A DNA stretch of 64,000 nt from Callipepla californica brunnescens. Its lineage: Eukaryota; Chordata; Aves; Galliformes; Odontophoridae. The translations under genes and the position numbers were made by a program. A model generated the notes under the pieces. That model saw nothing but the letters and a program-made list of their open reading frames with translations, made no database searches and had not been told where the DNA came from. The stretch spans positions 620,001 to 684,000 of the forward strand of contig JALIRH010000143.1 in NCBI GenBank assembly GCA_023055505.1, read 5' to 3'. This document shows, piece after piece, positions 33,831 to 45,422 of the stretch. Positions within the stretch are counted from its first letter, which is position 1. Each line of letters begins with the position of its first letter.

Positions 33831-36641
33831 GGTGGGCCACAAGAGCACCGTTCTTTGAGTCTGGGATTCCTCACCTCCCTGCAGTGCTACAGGAAGGTCA
33901 GGAGGTGTCATTCTCCTTTGCAGAATATTACACACCCCACTGCTCACTGAGCATGGGAGAACTCTGGACCACGAGTGAGGGACGGACCTCCCTGAGGACT
34001 GGATCTGTGGCTGGGCCTTTTTGTTTCATCGAACAAACTGAGGGCTTCACTTGATGTCAAACTCTTTGCCTACATGTAATCCTGGCCTCCAGTTATCTAA
34101 CAAGTCTGTGGGGAGGCTTTGTCACTAAGGGCTTCATCGGGGCTCATTCATACTCCAGAACGCTTCAGCATTTCCTGCTGACTTTGCTTTCGTTGTGTGG
34201 TTCCATCAGTCTCCTTTCAGCGTCTGCAGTCCTTGGGCTCAACACCAAATGCACTCTGGAGCTAATTACAGTGGGAAAGGTTTAGTGAGGCATTTCCCTC
34301 GAGTCTTCCAGATGTGTACTCTTAATTAGGGAGGTTTCAGAGTTGTAGTCAAAGAGAAAATTTTCAAGGATTTTTTTCCTAAAAACATCTTGTGATATTG
34401 AAGAGTATTTTTTCTTACTTTTCCAACAAGCGTCGGAATCCTTCTGCATTTTGTCCTTTTTCAGGCTGTCTCCTGAGGATGACCGTCAAGTCACTGCACG
34501 GACAGCCTTCCTCCTCCTTTCCTCTTCTCCACCACTTTGCTCATCACTCACTGGGGACTTCCAACGCTTTTTCTTCCAGCAGACCTCAGTGGAGAAGTCT
34601 GCAGACGAATGTTCCAGCTCCTCTGCACAACCTCTAACCTGCTCTCCTCACAGAAATCCCTGCGCACCGCACAGAGGGATTTATTTTGCAAGCTGCCTCC
34701 AGCAAGGTTCCCTTTCCACAAAGGAGAGCTGTAGAGGAAATGTTTGACGTGGAGAGGTAGGAAATAAGAAAAACGATTAAAGAAGTTGGATGAGAGAGGA
34801 GATGGAAGGACAGGGAAGCTTGAGCAACCTGAAGTTCCAAGAATCAACTGGGGAGGTGAGAGATACTGGAATGACCAAAGAATAATGGCAGGGGAACGTG
34901 CAGAGCAATGGGAGGTTTTGTCTGAGGAGGGAGTGAGCAACTGCTGGTGCTCCATTACCCACTGTGACCAACCACAGCACTGGAAATTTGGCTTCTGACA
35001 TCAGGGCTGGTGGAAATACCTGATGGAAGAGTAGGTGGAGTGCACTGCATAGGAGGCAGAGCAATAGTAATGCAGGAGCAGGGAAATATCGAGGTTTTTT
35101 CTCTTGCTATTAAAACAGAAACGGAAAAAATAAAATATTTTGCTGTCATTATGCAAAAACGTTGATTTATTACAAACGTTCAATCACTTCAGCTGGTAGA
35201 ATGTGGTCCACTTTTTAGGTAATATTGAATTGAAACTAAAATACATTTTTTTCCTGTCTTGCAGGAAGCCCAGAACCCGAGAACCCTCCCTGTCTGGGTC
35301 TGCTCCTGCGATGTCATCTGAAGTACCAGAAAAGTCACCAGTCAGTGCTGGGAGAGGCAGAGGGAGCCTCAGGTGCCCGGCTGGGAATGGCTGGGAGCCC
35401 ATTCCTCCTGCAGGAATCAGACTGAGCTGGGGCAGGCAGCAGACATGGGACATCACTGCGTGTGTCACAGCTCCTGTGACACGGAGGGCAGCTTGAGGGC
35501 CGTGCAGCCAACGTGACTGGGATGCTGCATGTGAGATCACCTCACTGCAACGCTGCCAGGGCATGGGGAAGAGCAGCTGAGGAAGCTGGAGGCAGGTAGC
35601 TAGGCTGCGGTGATGCCCTTCTTACACTGACATCCCCCGGACATGGGAAAGGGATGGACACTTCCCAGTGGGACAGAGACTGCTGTGAGAAGGGAGCAGA
35701 GATGGGACAGAGCTGTTAGGGACAGCAATGTCTCACGTGCTGTTGAGGGGAACAGATGGGAGAAATGGCAATCCTGTAGGGGACACCTCTGTATGGGAAC
35801 TGTTGAATCACAGCCTGAACCACTGATGGATCACCTGAGGCGAGCACTGAGTCAGCTGCAGGAGCACAGGTGAAGGTAATGTACCTGTGTGATTGGAAGG
35901 AGTGGAGTCTGGCTCCACCTCTCCCAGACCTCATTTAAGGGTTGACCACCAGCAGGGAAGGATCTCTTGTTGGAGATCCCTCCCCAGTAGAGCTATTGGT
36001 GAGCCTCAACCATCTTCAAAGGTGAGCCACTCTTTTCTTACCAGTTGTCTGTGTACCATCTACATAAGCCTACCAAAAATATACCATCTTCCTCACTATT
36101 TTTCTTCAGTGCCTTTCTTGGTGGTTAATTGCCCTACAACCTCCTTGGCTGATCTCGTGTTTTATGGGGCTCTGGTTGCTGTGCACCCTGGGCATTCACT
36201 GACCAGGCAGCTCCGTGTTCCTCTCCTGGGGGATGTCCTTTGCCCTGTCCCATGCAGGGCAGTTGTGGGGATGTACCCCAGTGCTCAGTCCCCATCTCCA
36301 CTGTCGTCAGGCACCACCTGATTACTCACAAAGACCCTCAGTCTGTTGCAGCTCGCAGCATTACAGTGAGCTTTTTCTCCCCCCAAACCCTGGAGCAGCA
36401 GAGCTTTTGGGGCATGGCTGCTCAGCTCTGCTCACCAGGAGAGAAGAGCAAGGTCTTTGGGCATTGTAATGTGGAAATCCTTTTTTTATTAAGTAGCTCT
36501 GTGTAGACACACCTCTGTACAGCCTCAAAAGCAAACAGAACTTTCATCCCCCGGTAGAAGTGGGATGAACTGAAAATGTTACACGGGACACAATGAATGC
36601 AAAGGACAATAATATCAATAATAAATCATAAAACCATGACA
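33831..36641. other. Intergenic, no gene recognised
   Basis: No homologous exon was recognised. A possible splice acceptor with an open frame (35265-35496, plus) has no identifiable family. Confidence 0.4.
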
Positions 36642-37597
36642 CTAAAGATGACTGTAAGGCAGCGTGAATTTATAAATACTCATAAACGTCTGTGAAATCA
36701 CTTTTCTGACAGCAGCCTTGAGCTCCTAGTTTCTCATGCTGTAGATGAGGGGATTCAGCGCTGGAGGCAGCACTGAGTACAGAACGGCCACTGCCGGATC
36801 CGAGACTGGGGAGGAGAGAGAGGAGGGCTTCAGGTAGGCAAAAAAGGCAGTGCTGAGAAACAGAGAGAGCACGGCCAGGTGAGGGAGGCACGTGGAGAAG
36901 GCTTTGTGCCCTGCTCAGAGGGCATCCTCAGCACAGCCCTGAAGATCCACATGTAGGAGAAAAGGATGAAAACAAAGAAAGCAGATGCTAACGAGACAAC
37001 AGCCATGGTCGCCCATATTTCCCTGAAGGAGTGCAAGTGGGAGAGCTTGAGAATCTGAGGGATTTCGCAGAAGAACTGGTTCTCAGCATTGCTTGGGCAG
37101 AGAGGGAGTGAGAACGTGTTGGCAGTGTGCAGCACAGCACTGAGAAACCCACAGCCCCAGGCAGCTGCTGCCATGCTGGCACATGTCTTGCTGCTCAGCA
37201 GGGTCTCATAGTGCAGGGGTTTGCAGATGGCAACGTAGCGGTTGTAGGACATGACCATGAGGAGGGAAAACTCCGCTCCGGACAAGAAGACGTAGAAGAA
37301 GACCTGGGCAACACAGCCTGAGTAGGAAATGGCCCTGCTGTCCCAGAGGGAATTGGCCATGGATTTGGGGACAACGGTGGAGATATCACCCAGGTCGAGG
37401 AGGGCGAGGTTGATGAGGAAGAAGTACATGGGGGTGTGTAGGCGGTGCTCGCAGGCTACAGCTGTGACGATGAGGCCGTTGCCCACGAGGGCAGTCAGGT
37501 AGATGCCCAGGAAGAGCCAGAAGTGCAGGAGCCGCAGCTCCCACCTGTCTGCAAATGCCAGCAGGAGGAACTCGCCAGCGGAGCTGCTGTTGGGCTT
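36642..37597 (-). pseudogene. Olfactory receptor pseudogene, OR14-like
   Basis: Seven-transmembrane odorant receptor, read from 37597 downward. Visible motifs: NSSSAGEFLLLAF (N-terminus with N-glycosylation site), GNGLI in TM1, LHTPMYFFLINLALLDL (TM2), MSYNRYVAICKPLHY after TM3, FFCEIPQILKLS (loop 2), HLAVLSLFLSTAFFAYL (TM6) and PALNPLIYSMRN (TM7). The wording resembles the large bird OR14-type expansion. Lesions: the expected start position reads AAG (37595-37597) with no in-frame ATG before an upstream stop; a 1-base frameshift after PSEQG near 36905-36912; and a stop TAG at 36726-36728 where Gln is expected after MRN. Single exon, as usual for this family. Not functional. Confidence 0.87.
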
Positions 37598-39976
37598 CTG
37601 CTGTCTCTGAACGTGCGGACCTATTCAAGGAGGGAGAGACAGCAAAATATCAGTGTCAGCTCTCTGTGCAAAGCCTGCTCCATGTCTCGTGACAAGCTCC
37701 CAGTGTGCTGCTGACATTTCAGGAAGATCTCTGCAGGGTTCCTTTGCAGGAGCTCTATATGGCTGAGAATGGCAGTGAGAGCAGGACGCTCCGCTGCGGA
37801 TTCTGAAGGAGTCAGTCCGACCCTATAACAACTGAAAAAATGAGTTTATGGGGTGATCTCAAAGTAAATAAGCCTGCATTGTCAAGGGGTATTTATAGAA
37901 GGGTGACTCCAATTTAATAAAACTGTTGAACAGGGTTCCATGGATATCTTTTTGTTTGTTTTTATCTGGTTGCTTAACCATGCCTAGGGATTTATTTTAA
38001 AGCAGAAAACCTTTGCGTTTGTGATACACTCCAAGTGCAGATTTGTTAGTCCAGAGCTAAAGGAACTGTCCATCAAGTGCACAGTGAGAACAGCTGCTCT
38101 GACCACCTGTCCTGGTCTCGGCTGCCCCAAGCTGGCACCTCTGGAGGATGACTGCACTGAGGAAGACTCAGGATGCTGCTGAGAGCAGAGGAATCTGGGT
38201 TGAAAGTGCCTGAGCTTCAAACCCTCTGCCTATCTCATCCTACCTAGGGAGGATATCATTTCTCCTCTGTGGTCAAGCACACAGTCAGCTCGTTGTGGCT
38301 GCCACGTGCAGCCATCCAGCAGTGTTCCTGTGGCTTCAACACCGTGTTCTCTGCACGGAGCTACTCCATAACACAGCTCTATGGCAGAGCTGTGTCCCTG
38401 GGAGGATCTCACTGCAGCCCATGAGGAACCACGGGGGCAAAGTCAAATGTGCTAAGGATGAACTGTCCCGAGTGGATGCCTGTTCTGAAGCCATGCGCAT
38501 CATTTCTCAGAGATGAAAAATTAGGAGGAGCATGGATACTTTTCATCATGAAGAATTAGGAGGAGCATGGATGCTTTTCCTCCACAGACGAATCTGCACA
38601 AAAGAACCCATAGCACTGGTGCCTGAGCTACATCTGACTTTTTATCCCCCACCTCAGAGACCCTAAAGGCAACTAACGACTTGCCGTGGAGCTGTCACTG
38701 GAGTTCTGTGCTGCAGAAGTGGAGCAGAACGGGATTGCTCCAGCAAAGGTCAAACACTAGTGACACTGCACAAGCAATGCCAGTGCTTTCTACGGGCTGA
38801 GGGAAAATAAAGGACCGTGTGGTGGGTTCTGGTAACCCTCAGTGTGATGATTTAGGGAGCTCTGTTTGTATTCCCACCGAGCCAAAGAAGACAAAACTGA
38901 AAGCAGAGATTAAGGACAGCCCACCTTGAGACAGGTGAACGCTGCCTTGTCTCCCTTCAATCCAAGCCCACTGGCAGTGCTTTGGGGTGCTGTGTAGCTT
39001 TCAGCCCCTGCTCAACGCTGCGGAATATCAATGATATAACAAAAATCAGAAAACCATGACAACCCTATGGCAGCAGGAGTTCCCTGCCCTGGAAGCTCCA
39101 CGCTTCGGCCTGGCTCCCTGCAGCACCACGGGCAGCTCTGCTCTGCAGGACAGCCCTGGGCACCCCAACTGCACCTTGCTTTCACAGCCCTGTTTTCTAC
39201 GAATGCCTCCAGACTTGGAGTTCTCCTGCGAGATTTCACAAGCTTGGGGCTGTGCCAGGTTCAGGAGTCTCTCCCAGGATCTGCAGCAGTGCTCTGCAGC
39301 CAGAGACTTACCACGTTATGCTCTGCGAGCTCCCAGCCCGCACGCACTCCATGCAGCCTTGAGCACCTCTCCCTTCTCCCCGTGCCAGCTGCAGGTCATG
39401 CCATGTGCTGCAGAGGAGCTCCTCCTGGGCACAGATGTCTCCCTGCAGTGCTGCCCACTTGTAGGAGCTCCTTGCATCCCAGGAGCCCTCGCAGCTCAGC
39501 AGCAGAGGCCCAGCTCAACGCCTCTGTTCCTCTGACCCCCACCAGACTCCCTGGAGATGCCCGTGGTGCTCCAAGGGAACCGACGTGAGACATGCTGAAG
39601 CAATCCCTGGTGAACAAACCTGGTTCTCCCTTGGCTGAACAAACTTGTTTTTCTACAAGTTTTATTTCTTCTACAGGAAAAACCGTCAGCCATGAGAATC
39701 ACCTTTTCACACCCAGTGTTTGGACAGGACACCCCGACAGGGACAAGGGATCACCTCCATCTTAGTGCCATAGGAAGAGATGCAGTGCAGTCAGTCAAGA
39801 CTCTATCTACCCATAGCTAGTACTAGCATGAGTGTGAGACGTTGCACCAGGGCTTCTCCTTGTGTCCTTTTGCTCTCCACTACTGCTGCTGCTTCCTTCC
39901 CCACATTTTACTCATCCCCTACTCATCAAGCAGCAGGCCAGTGATGTTTTTTCAGTTTCCCTGATCACTGGATGTT
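37598..39976. other. Intergenic, no gene recognised
   Basis: Open frames at 39056-39535 and 39067-39588 (plus) overlap in different frames and show no domain. A near-duplicate of about 50 bp (GAAAAATTAGGAGGAGCATGG type) occurs at about 38512-38580. Confidence 0.4.
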
Positions 39977-40125
39977 CATAGAATCATAGAATCATAGTGG
40001 TTGGAAGGGACCTCAAGAGATCATCGAGTCCAACCCCCCTGCCAAAGCAGGTTCCCTACACCAGGTCACACAGGTAGGCATCCAGGTGGGTCTTGAATAT
40101 CTCCAGAGAAGATATTCAAGATATG
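39977..40125 (-). mobile_element. CR1 3' tail fragment, minus strand
   Basis: TCATAGAATCATAGAATCATAG, then GGAAGGGACCTCAAGAGATC and the AGGTAGGCATCCAGGTGGG block; homology ends near 40125. Confidence 0.85.
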
Positions 40126-41287
40126 TTCACAGACAGGGACGTTTCCAGCAGCCCGCTGTCATACCTAGGGATCTATCTCACCTCCACCACAGGGTCGTGC
40201 TCTGTCCTGCCAGGGTTGCTTGTTTATTTTGGGGCTTGGGGATTGCTCTCTCTTTGGGTCCCCCATTTCACCCCGCTGTGGCCATATGCCTCCTCTGCCC
40301 GCACATCTCTGCTCTGAAGGAAAACCTTTGCACGTGCTGCTTCCCAGGCAGGTGTGGCCCCTGTGAGATGATGCAACATAGATGTGCACCAACATCCTCA
40401 GCCTGGGGGCAGAGCAAGGGGTCTCCCCTGCTGTCTGTGACGTCAATGGGTTCGCTGCTGAAGCATGGCAGGACGAGTGTCTCAGCTTGGGATGCTGTGA
40501 TGGATGAGCACAGACGCTTCAGAAGAGACAGGTGGGGGGGATCAGCAGGGCCTTGCCCTCTGTGCTGCAGAGCTGCCTGGGTGCAATGGGCAGCGGTGTG
40601 GGTGGGTCCGAGCGAGCCCTGCAGATGAGAGTCAGAGAAGCCATCAGGGTGACACTGCGAGCTCAGGCTGAAGCAGTAGACAAGGTCCAATCGAGGTCAC
40701 TTGAGTAAGCTCATTTCAGAAATGGAGCGTCAGCCTCAGGGATTTTAATCACTCTTACATGCATAGGAAAGGGACACTGCTGGAGCAAAGCGTGCCTCTC
40801 ATGTGCCACAGCTCACAAGCGATGCTGCTCCTTCCATCCTCCTCAGCCCTTCGATGATACTGAGCAGTGATCTTCAACATGCCTGGCTCACGGAATGTCC
40901 ACAGCCAAGGACTTTTCCAGCAGCAGCTCCCCTGATCTGGAGATCAGGCTCGTGTGCATTTGTGAACATTCACATGACTTTTCTTGTGCATTTTCAAGGA
41001 TGAAGCTCGGGAAGAGTAGAATTCCATCAAAAAGCTCTGATAACACCCTGAGAACTCACTAAAAATTGCAACTTTGAACCACACTGATGCATTTGTTGCA
41101 CAAACACGAGACCAAGTATCACCAGTGTTATGTTTAAGTTGCTCTTGGGTTGTTTGTTTGCTTGTTTAAAAGTTCTACCTAAAATATATATATATAAATA
41201 AGTTTGGGTTATTTATTGTCACAGTTTCAGCTGGAAACAAGTTGTTTTTCTTCAAAGGCTCTGGTAAGATGCTATGTTTTGGAGGTG
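40126..41287. other. Intergenic, nothing recognised
   Basis: An open frame of 180 codons (40086-40628, plus) starts inside the CR1 tail and has no recognisable domain. An AT-rich (AT)n run lies near 41180-41198. Confidence 0.45.
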
Positions 41288-42072
41288 GGAGGCGGTGTGG
41301 ATCTGCCTGAGGGTCAGGAGCCCCTCCAGAGGGATCCAGACGAGCTGGATCACTGGGCTGAGCTGAATGGGATGAGCTTCAACACGGCCAAATGCTGCAC
41401 TTTGGCCACGATAAGCCTGTGCAGCACTATGAGATTGGGGATGAGTGGCTGATGGCTGTGATAGGAAAGGGACCTGGATGATGCTCAGCTAAACATCCTG
41501 GACTGCATTACAAATAGTGGGGTAGCAGAAGCACGGAGGTGATCGTCCCCTGTACTCAGCACTGGTGAGGCCGCACCTCGAGTGCTGCATTCAGTTTGGG
41601 CCCCTCTCTACAGGAAAGACATTGAGGGCATGGAATGCATCCAGAGAAGGGCAGTGAAGCTGTGAGGGGTCTGGAGCACTATGAGGAGCGGCTGAGGAAA
41701 CTGGGGTTGTTCAGTCTGGAGAAGAGGAGGCTCAGGAGGGACCTCATTACACTCTACATCTTTCAGGAGGGAGGTTGTGATGAGGAGGGGTTCGGCCTCT
41801 TCTCCCAGGCAGCAAATGGCACCCGAGGAAACGGCCACAAGTTGTACCAGAGCAGGTTTAGATTGGACACAGGGAAAAACTTATTCTCTCAGAGTGCTCA
41901 GCACTGGGATGATCTGCCCAGGGAGGTGGGGGAGTCACTGTCCCCAGAAGTGTTCAAGAGGATGAGGAGCTACGAGAAATCGTTCAGCAGCTCGTGCTAA
42001 CAATGGGAATGGGTGGACAGCTGGACTGAATGATCCCGTAGGTCCTTCCCATCCTTGTGATTCTGGGATTCC
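41288..42072 (+). mobile_element. CR1 LINE fragment, plus strand
   Basis: Begins at GGCGGTGTGGATCTGCCTG (just after the RT active-site region in CR1) and runs through [15 protein letters not shown] (41699-41743) to the tail GTGATTCTGGGATTCC. Internal small deletions relative to the 2512-3709 copy. Confidence 0.88.
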
Positions 42073-42674
42073 CCGCTCTTCTGGGAAGCCGGTGGAGAAG
42101 TGAGGAGGAGGAGGAGCTCGATTGAGAGAAAACTATTTTACTAAGTGAGAAAGGAATGGGAGATAATAAAACATAAAAGGAATCAGGAGTAAGAAATCAA
42201 ACACGTGGGAACAGGAATGTCACCTAGATGTTCCTCTCAGCAATATGGAGGGAAATAGGGATATCCTTCATTCACTGTGACACATTGTCTCTCCCTCCCA
42301 GAAATCACATGGAGCGTTTTGAGAACTGTATTTCTCCCTTAGCAGCTGTCCCTATCCCATCACTTCCTTGCACGATGTCATGGTGTGGAATACCTTTGGC
42401 AAACCATGACAATGGATCGGGCTGACAGTGATGCAGTCGCTGAGAGAAGCATTAGAGCTACCAAAAGGGACTTCAGGGGATCAGGGCACTTAGTGGACAG
42501 AACAGGAGTACAGGTGGTGTTCTCTCCCCATTCAGTGCCAGGAAGGGATACTGAGAGGACCAGGAAAGCACATTGTGATTAACAGATGGCTCAGAGCTGG
42601 AGCCACTGCAGGACTTTTGGCTTTATGGGCCATGGGTCAGTTGATTCGGTGCTTGACTGATGGCAGCGTGGGGT
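42073..42674. other. Unassigned, possibly ERV-related
   Basis: No family recognised. It lies between a CR1 and an antisense ERV fragment. Confidence 0.35.
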
Positions 42675-42893
42675 ACTATGTTCCAAGTCTATTTGAGCCA
42701 CCTCAGTTCTGGCAGCTCATTGTACCTGATGGTTGCTTTGTTGTTCTTCAGTAGCCTGACTCTTGGGCACGTGAGCATCTACATGAGGCACCTTTACCAC
42801 CATATTCTTTATTCGGGCAGCAACGTCTCTCCACAGCTCAGCAGCCCCAATAGGTTTAGCCTTCCGTTGACGGTGGTTTAGTTCCCACTGCTA
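42675..42893 (-). pseudogene. Short antisense ERV-L-like RNase H fragment
   Basis: Matches the antisense of the pol region between RNase H and integrase (minus-strand reading HVPKSQATEEQQSNHQ-like), parallel to 16029-16245. Both fragments begin at the same pol position (TCCAAGTC.A.TTGAGCCACC). Confidence 0.78.
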
Positions 42894-42904
42894 TATCACA
42901 GAAA

Positions 42905-43030
42905 CACTAGGTTTGTCTTTCCTTGTGTTTGCACAGAACTTCTTGTTTTGCAGTTTGTGTCCTTTGCTCCCTGTTCTGTTGTTGCACATCAAGCTGGCCG
43001 CATCCATTTCACTTCCACACTTCAGGTATT
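42905..43030 (-). mobile_element. CR1 fragment, minus strand (left part, split by ERV)
   Basis: Antisense CR1 3' region (TTGCACAGAACTTCTTG, TTTGTGTCCTTTGCTCC). It continues at 49160 across the inserted provirus: CAGGTATT, then TATAAACATGGATGAGATCC, as in an uninterrupted CR1. Confidence 0.8.
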
Positions 43031-43463
43031 TGTTGTGGTTTTGTGGTTTTGATGCTGGTATTCCACATCAGAACATCATGCAGGCCGTTAAGGAGTTAAT
43101 GCTGTGGGAGCAGGGGAGGGGCGGAGCTCCGCACCAGACACCAGGCCCGCGCTTTTTGGTGGCGCGCTCTCCGGGCGGCTGTGAGGAGTTCAGCACGTGT
43201 AACGTAAGCTCCCAGTTTTCTGGTTTGGAAATTTTGTCTCTCTCTCTCAATTGTTCAATTTTATTAGATTTAGTAAAGTTACCGTTCCTTCTCAGATCGT
43301 GCCGTTGTGTTTTTCTTTACAGACCCTCAATCCCCTCTGTTTTCCCCTCCCCCTGGAGCGCGCGGCTCTGCTGAGGCGGCCGCGCGGCAGTTTTTTTTCC
43401 TCTCCCTTTCTTTTTCCCTTCTCGGTTCCCCCTTGGGTTACTGTCACGGATAACACCGTGACA
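43031..43463 (+). repeat. 5' LTR of the 43-49 kb provirus
   Basis: 433 bp, TGTTGTGG to CCGTGACA. It contains a GC-rich centre (GGGGAGGGGCGGAGCTCC, a GC-box-like site) and a pyrimidine-rich end. Unrelated to the 574-bp LTR except for short matches near the start (GGTATTCCACATCA.AACATCATG). Confidence 0.93.
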
Positions 43464-43469
43464 CATTAT

Positions 43470-43487
43470 TGGTGGAGGATGCGGGCA
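43470..43487 (+). other. Primer binding site, probably tRNA-Ala type
   Basis: TGGTGGAGGATGCGGGCA starts six bases after the LTR. From memory it fits the 3' end of tRNA-Ala(AGC) with one mismatch. The first gag ATG (43479) lies inside it. Confidence 0.6.
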
Positions 43488-45422
43488 ATGCAGAATTTGT
43501 ACTCCCCTGTAAAACTGGTGCTAAGTGGACTAAGGATTTTCATGTACCTTAGAGCATGTTGGCGTCTTTTTAAGCTCCTCATGTTCAGCATGGGAGTCAT
43601 ATCTGCATACAGCTGCTTTAGTGTGCTGATGGGGTTACCCCCCTCCCGCCTAAACAGCCTGGCTAATATGACAGATTATACGGCATTTGGATTGGTTTCC
43701 AGGTACTCTTTTCAGGTTTTTACCTATCTTCAAGGTGTCAGTCTGGCAACTGTGTTATCTGTCTTCCTGAATGTACTCTGTGCAATGGTATTTTACATCC
43801 AGTGGAGGAAGCCTTCCTCAGAACCAGAGAGTGTTGAATGGCAGGGAAGGTGGGAAAAGTTAGGGAAGAAATTAGAAGCGTGGGGACCCCCGGTGCAATG
43901 TGATTTTGATCTTGAGCACCTGCGGGATCCTGAGAAATTCAGTGAGTGTTTAGGTCAGGAGTCATGTGACTCAGGGAGATCTGAGAAGGAACGGATTGTT
44001 TGGGGCTTGGCTTGTGCTTATCGAGCTATAATTGATATTCTTGAGAGAAATGGTTTCCAAACCGAGGTTCAGAGCAAAAATGAAAACCTTGAGGTTAAAC
44101 CTGACCAGTCACAGGAAGCACCGGCATCCGTGTCGGTTGCCCCTGTGGAAGGCCAGAAATGGAAACGAGTGTCCTCTCGGCTAGAACGGAAAGAAGAAGA
44201 AGCAGAGAAAAAAAAGGAAGATCCAGGTGAGGGGCCCTCTTCAGCACCACCACCACCACCACCACCTAAAAAGGCCATTAAGGAAGGTGAGAAACGTGGA
44301 GACGACAGAGATGAGAAAGAAGAGGAAGATCCAGGTGAGGGGCCCTCTTCAGCACCACCACCACCACCACCACCTAGAAAGGCCACTAAGAAAAGTGTGA
44401 GACATGGAGAGGACAGTGATAATGAAGAAATCACCATTACTACTATTCGTCGGCCCCTAAAGATGACTGAAATCCAGGGTTCGAGAAAGGAGTTTGTACG
44501 GCGCTTAGATGAACCTATTGTCACCTGGTTGCTGCGGTGTTGGGACAACGGTGCCAGCAGCGTGTCCCTTGATGGCAGCGAAGCCCGCCAACTGGGAAGC
44601 ATTGCTCGAGACTCAGCTATTGACAGAGGGATTAGTAGATGTCTGAGTGGAGTTGCTACCCTCTGGGAACGAGTACTAGTAGCTGTAAAGGAGAGATTTC
44701 CTTACAAAGACGATCTGGAGCCTAAGGTGGAAAGGAGGAATACTGTGGAGAAGGGCGTCCAATTTCTGAGAGAAATGGCTGTAGTAGAGATGCTGTACGA
44801 TCCTACTTTCGTCCCTAACAATCCACACCAGGACCGTGATCCTGAGAAAGCATGGTGTAAAGCTGATGTATATCGGAAGCTCTCAAAAACGGCACCAGAA
44901 AGGTACGCAAGTACACTGGTAGCAACATTCAATATACTCGAGGGCCGAAACAGAAGACTCCCATTTCATGAAGTGGTTACTACACTTCAAAACTTTGAAC
45001 AGCAACTTCCACCATCACACGTTTCCATTGCAGCTGTATCATCGGTAGCAGGAGAAGTCAGTGACATAAAGAAGATACTGAAAATGATACTGGAGGAATT
45101 GTCCTTACTGATGAACCGGGAGGGACCTGTGTCAGTGTCTGAAACACCGGATGAAGACGGGGATGATCCAAAGAATCTGATGGAGAAACTGATCAAACTG
45201 ATAAAAGTCTCAGCCATCAAAGGCAACCGCCTCTCTGCTCGAGTAGATGACAGCAGTAACTTCATGTCGCGTGTGTCCATGTGGAGCTTCTTACGAGAAA
45301 ATGGAGAGGACATGAAGAAGTGGCATAAAAAACCCACCCCTGCACTACGAGCACGTGTGAGAGAATTACAGCAGAGATCAGCCACCAATGAAATTGCTCC
45401 GGTCACCACAGGTAACCAATAG
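43479..45422 (+). CDS. Gag polyprotein, ERV-L-like, with hydrophobic N-terminus
   Basis: Starts at ATG 43479 (inside the primer site) or 43488; 648 codons incl. stop. Residues about 30-52 and 76-99 are strongly hydrophobic and look like membrane segments, unusual for Gag. Residues 140-190 (LEHLRDPEKF ... RSEKERIVWGLACAYR) match the Gag-like ORF of the younger provirus. A 36-40-residue acidic/proline module (EDPGEGPSSAPPPPPPP) is duplicated at about 44217-44400. From residue 335 on (RKEFVRRLDEPIVTWLLRCW, RERFP-like, EGRNRRLPFHEV) comes a capsid-like domain with ERV-L Gag wording. No CCHC zinc knuckle. It ends CAA TAG, with pol open in the same frame. Confidence 0.82.
   Translation: MRAMQNLYSPVKLVLSGLRIFMYLRACWRLFKLLMFSMGVISAYSCFSVLMGLPPSRLNSLANMTDYTAFGLVSRYSFQVFTYLQGVSLATVLSVFLNVLCAMVFYIQWRKPSSEPESVEWQGRWEKLGKKLEAWGPPVQCDFDLEHLRDPEKFSECLGQESCDSGRSEKERIVWGLACAYRAIIDILERNGFQTEVQSKNENLEVKPDQSQEAPASVSVAPVEGQKWKRVSSRLERKEEEAEKKKEDPGEGPSSAPPPPPPPKKAIKEGEKRGDDRDEKEEEDPGEGPSSAPPPPPPPRKATKKSVRHGEDSDNEEITITTIRRPLKMTEIQGSRKEFVRRLDEPIVTWLLRCWDNGASSVSLDGSEARQLGSIARDSAIDRGISRCLSGVATLWERVLVAVKERFPYKDDLEPKVERRNTVEKGVQFLREMAVVEMLYDPTFVPNNPHQDRDPEKAWCKADVYRKLSKTAPERYASTLVATFNILEGRNRRLPFHEVVTTLQNFEQQLPPSHVSIAAVSSVAGEVSDIKKILKMILEELSLLMNREGPVSVSETPDEDGDDPKNLMEKLIKLIKVSAIKGNRLSARVDDSSNFMSRVSMWSFLRENGEDMKKWHKKPTPALRARVRELQQRSATNEIAPVTTGNQ

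Noticed and set aside
39056..39588. Overlapping 159- and 173-codon plus-strand frames as a gene
   Set aside because: They overlap in different frames and neither shows a domain; composition (Cys/Ser/Pro/Leu-rich) is typical of non-coding GC-rich DNA.
44069..44602. Minus-strand open frame with poly-Gly/Ser runs
   Set aside because: Antisense of the polyproline repeats in gag; no independent support.
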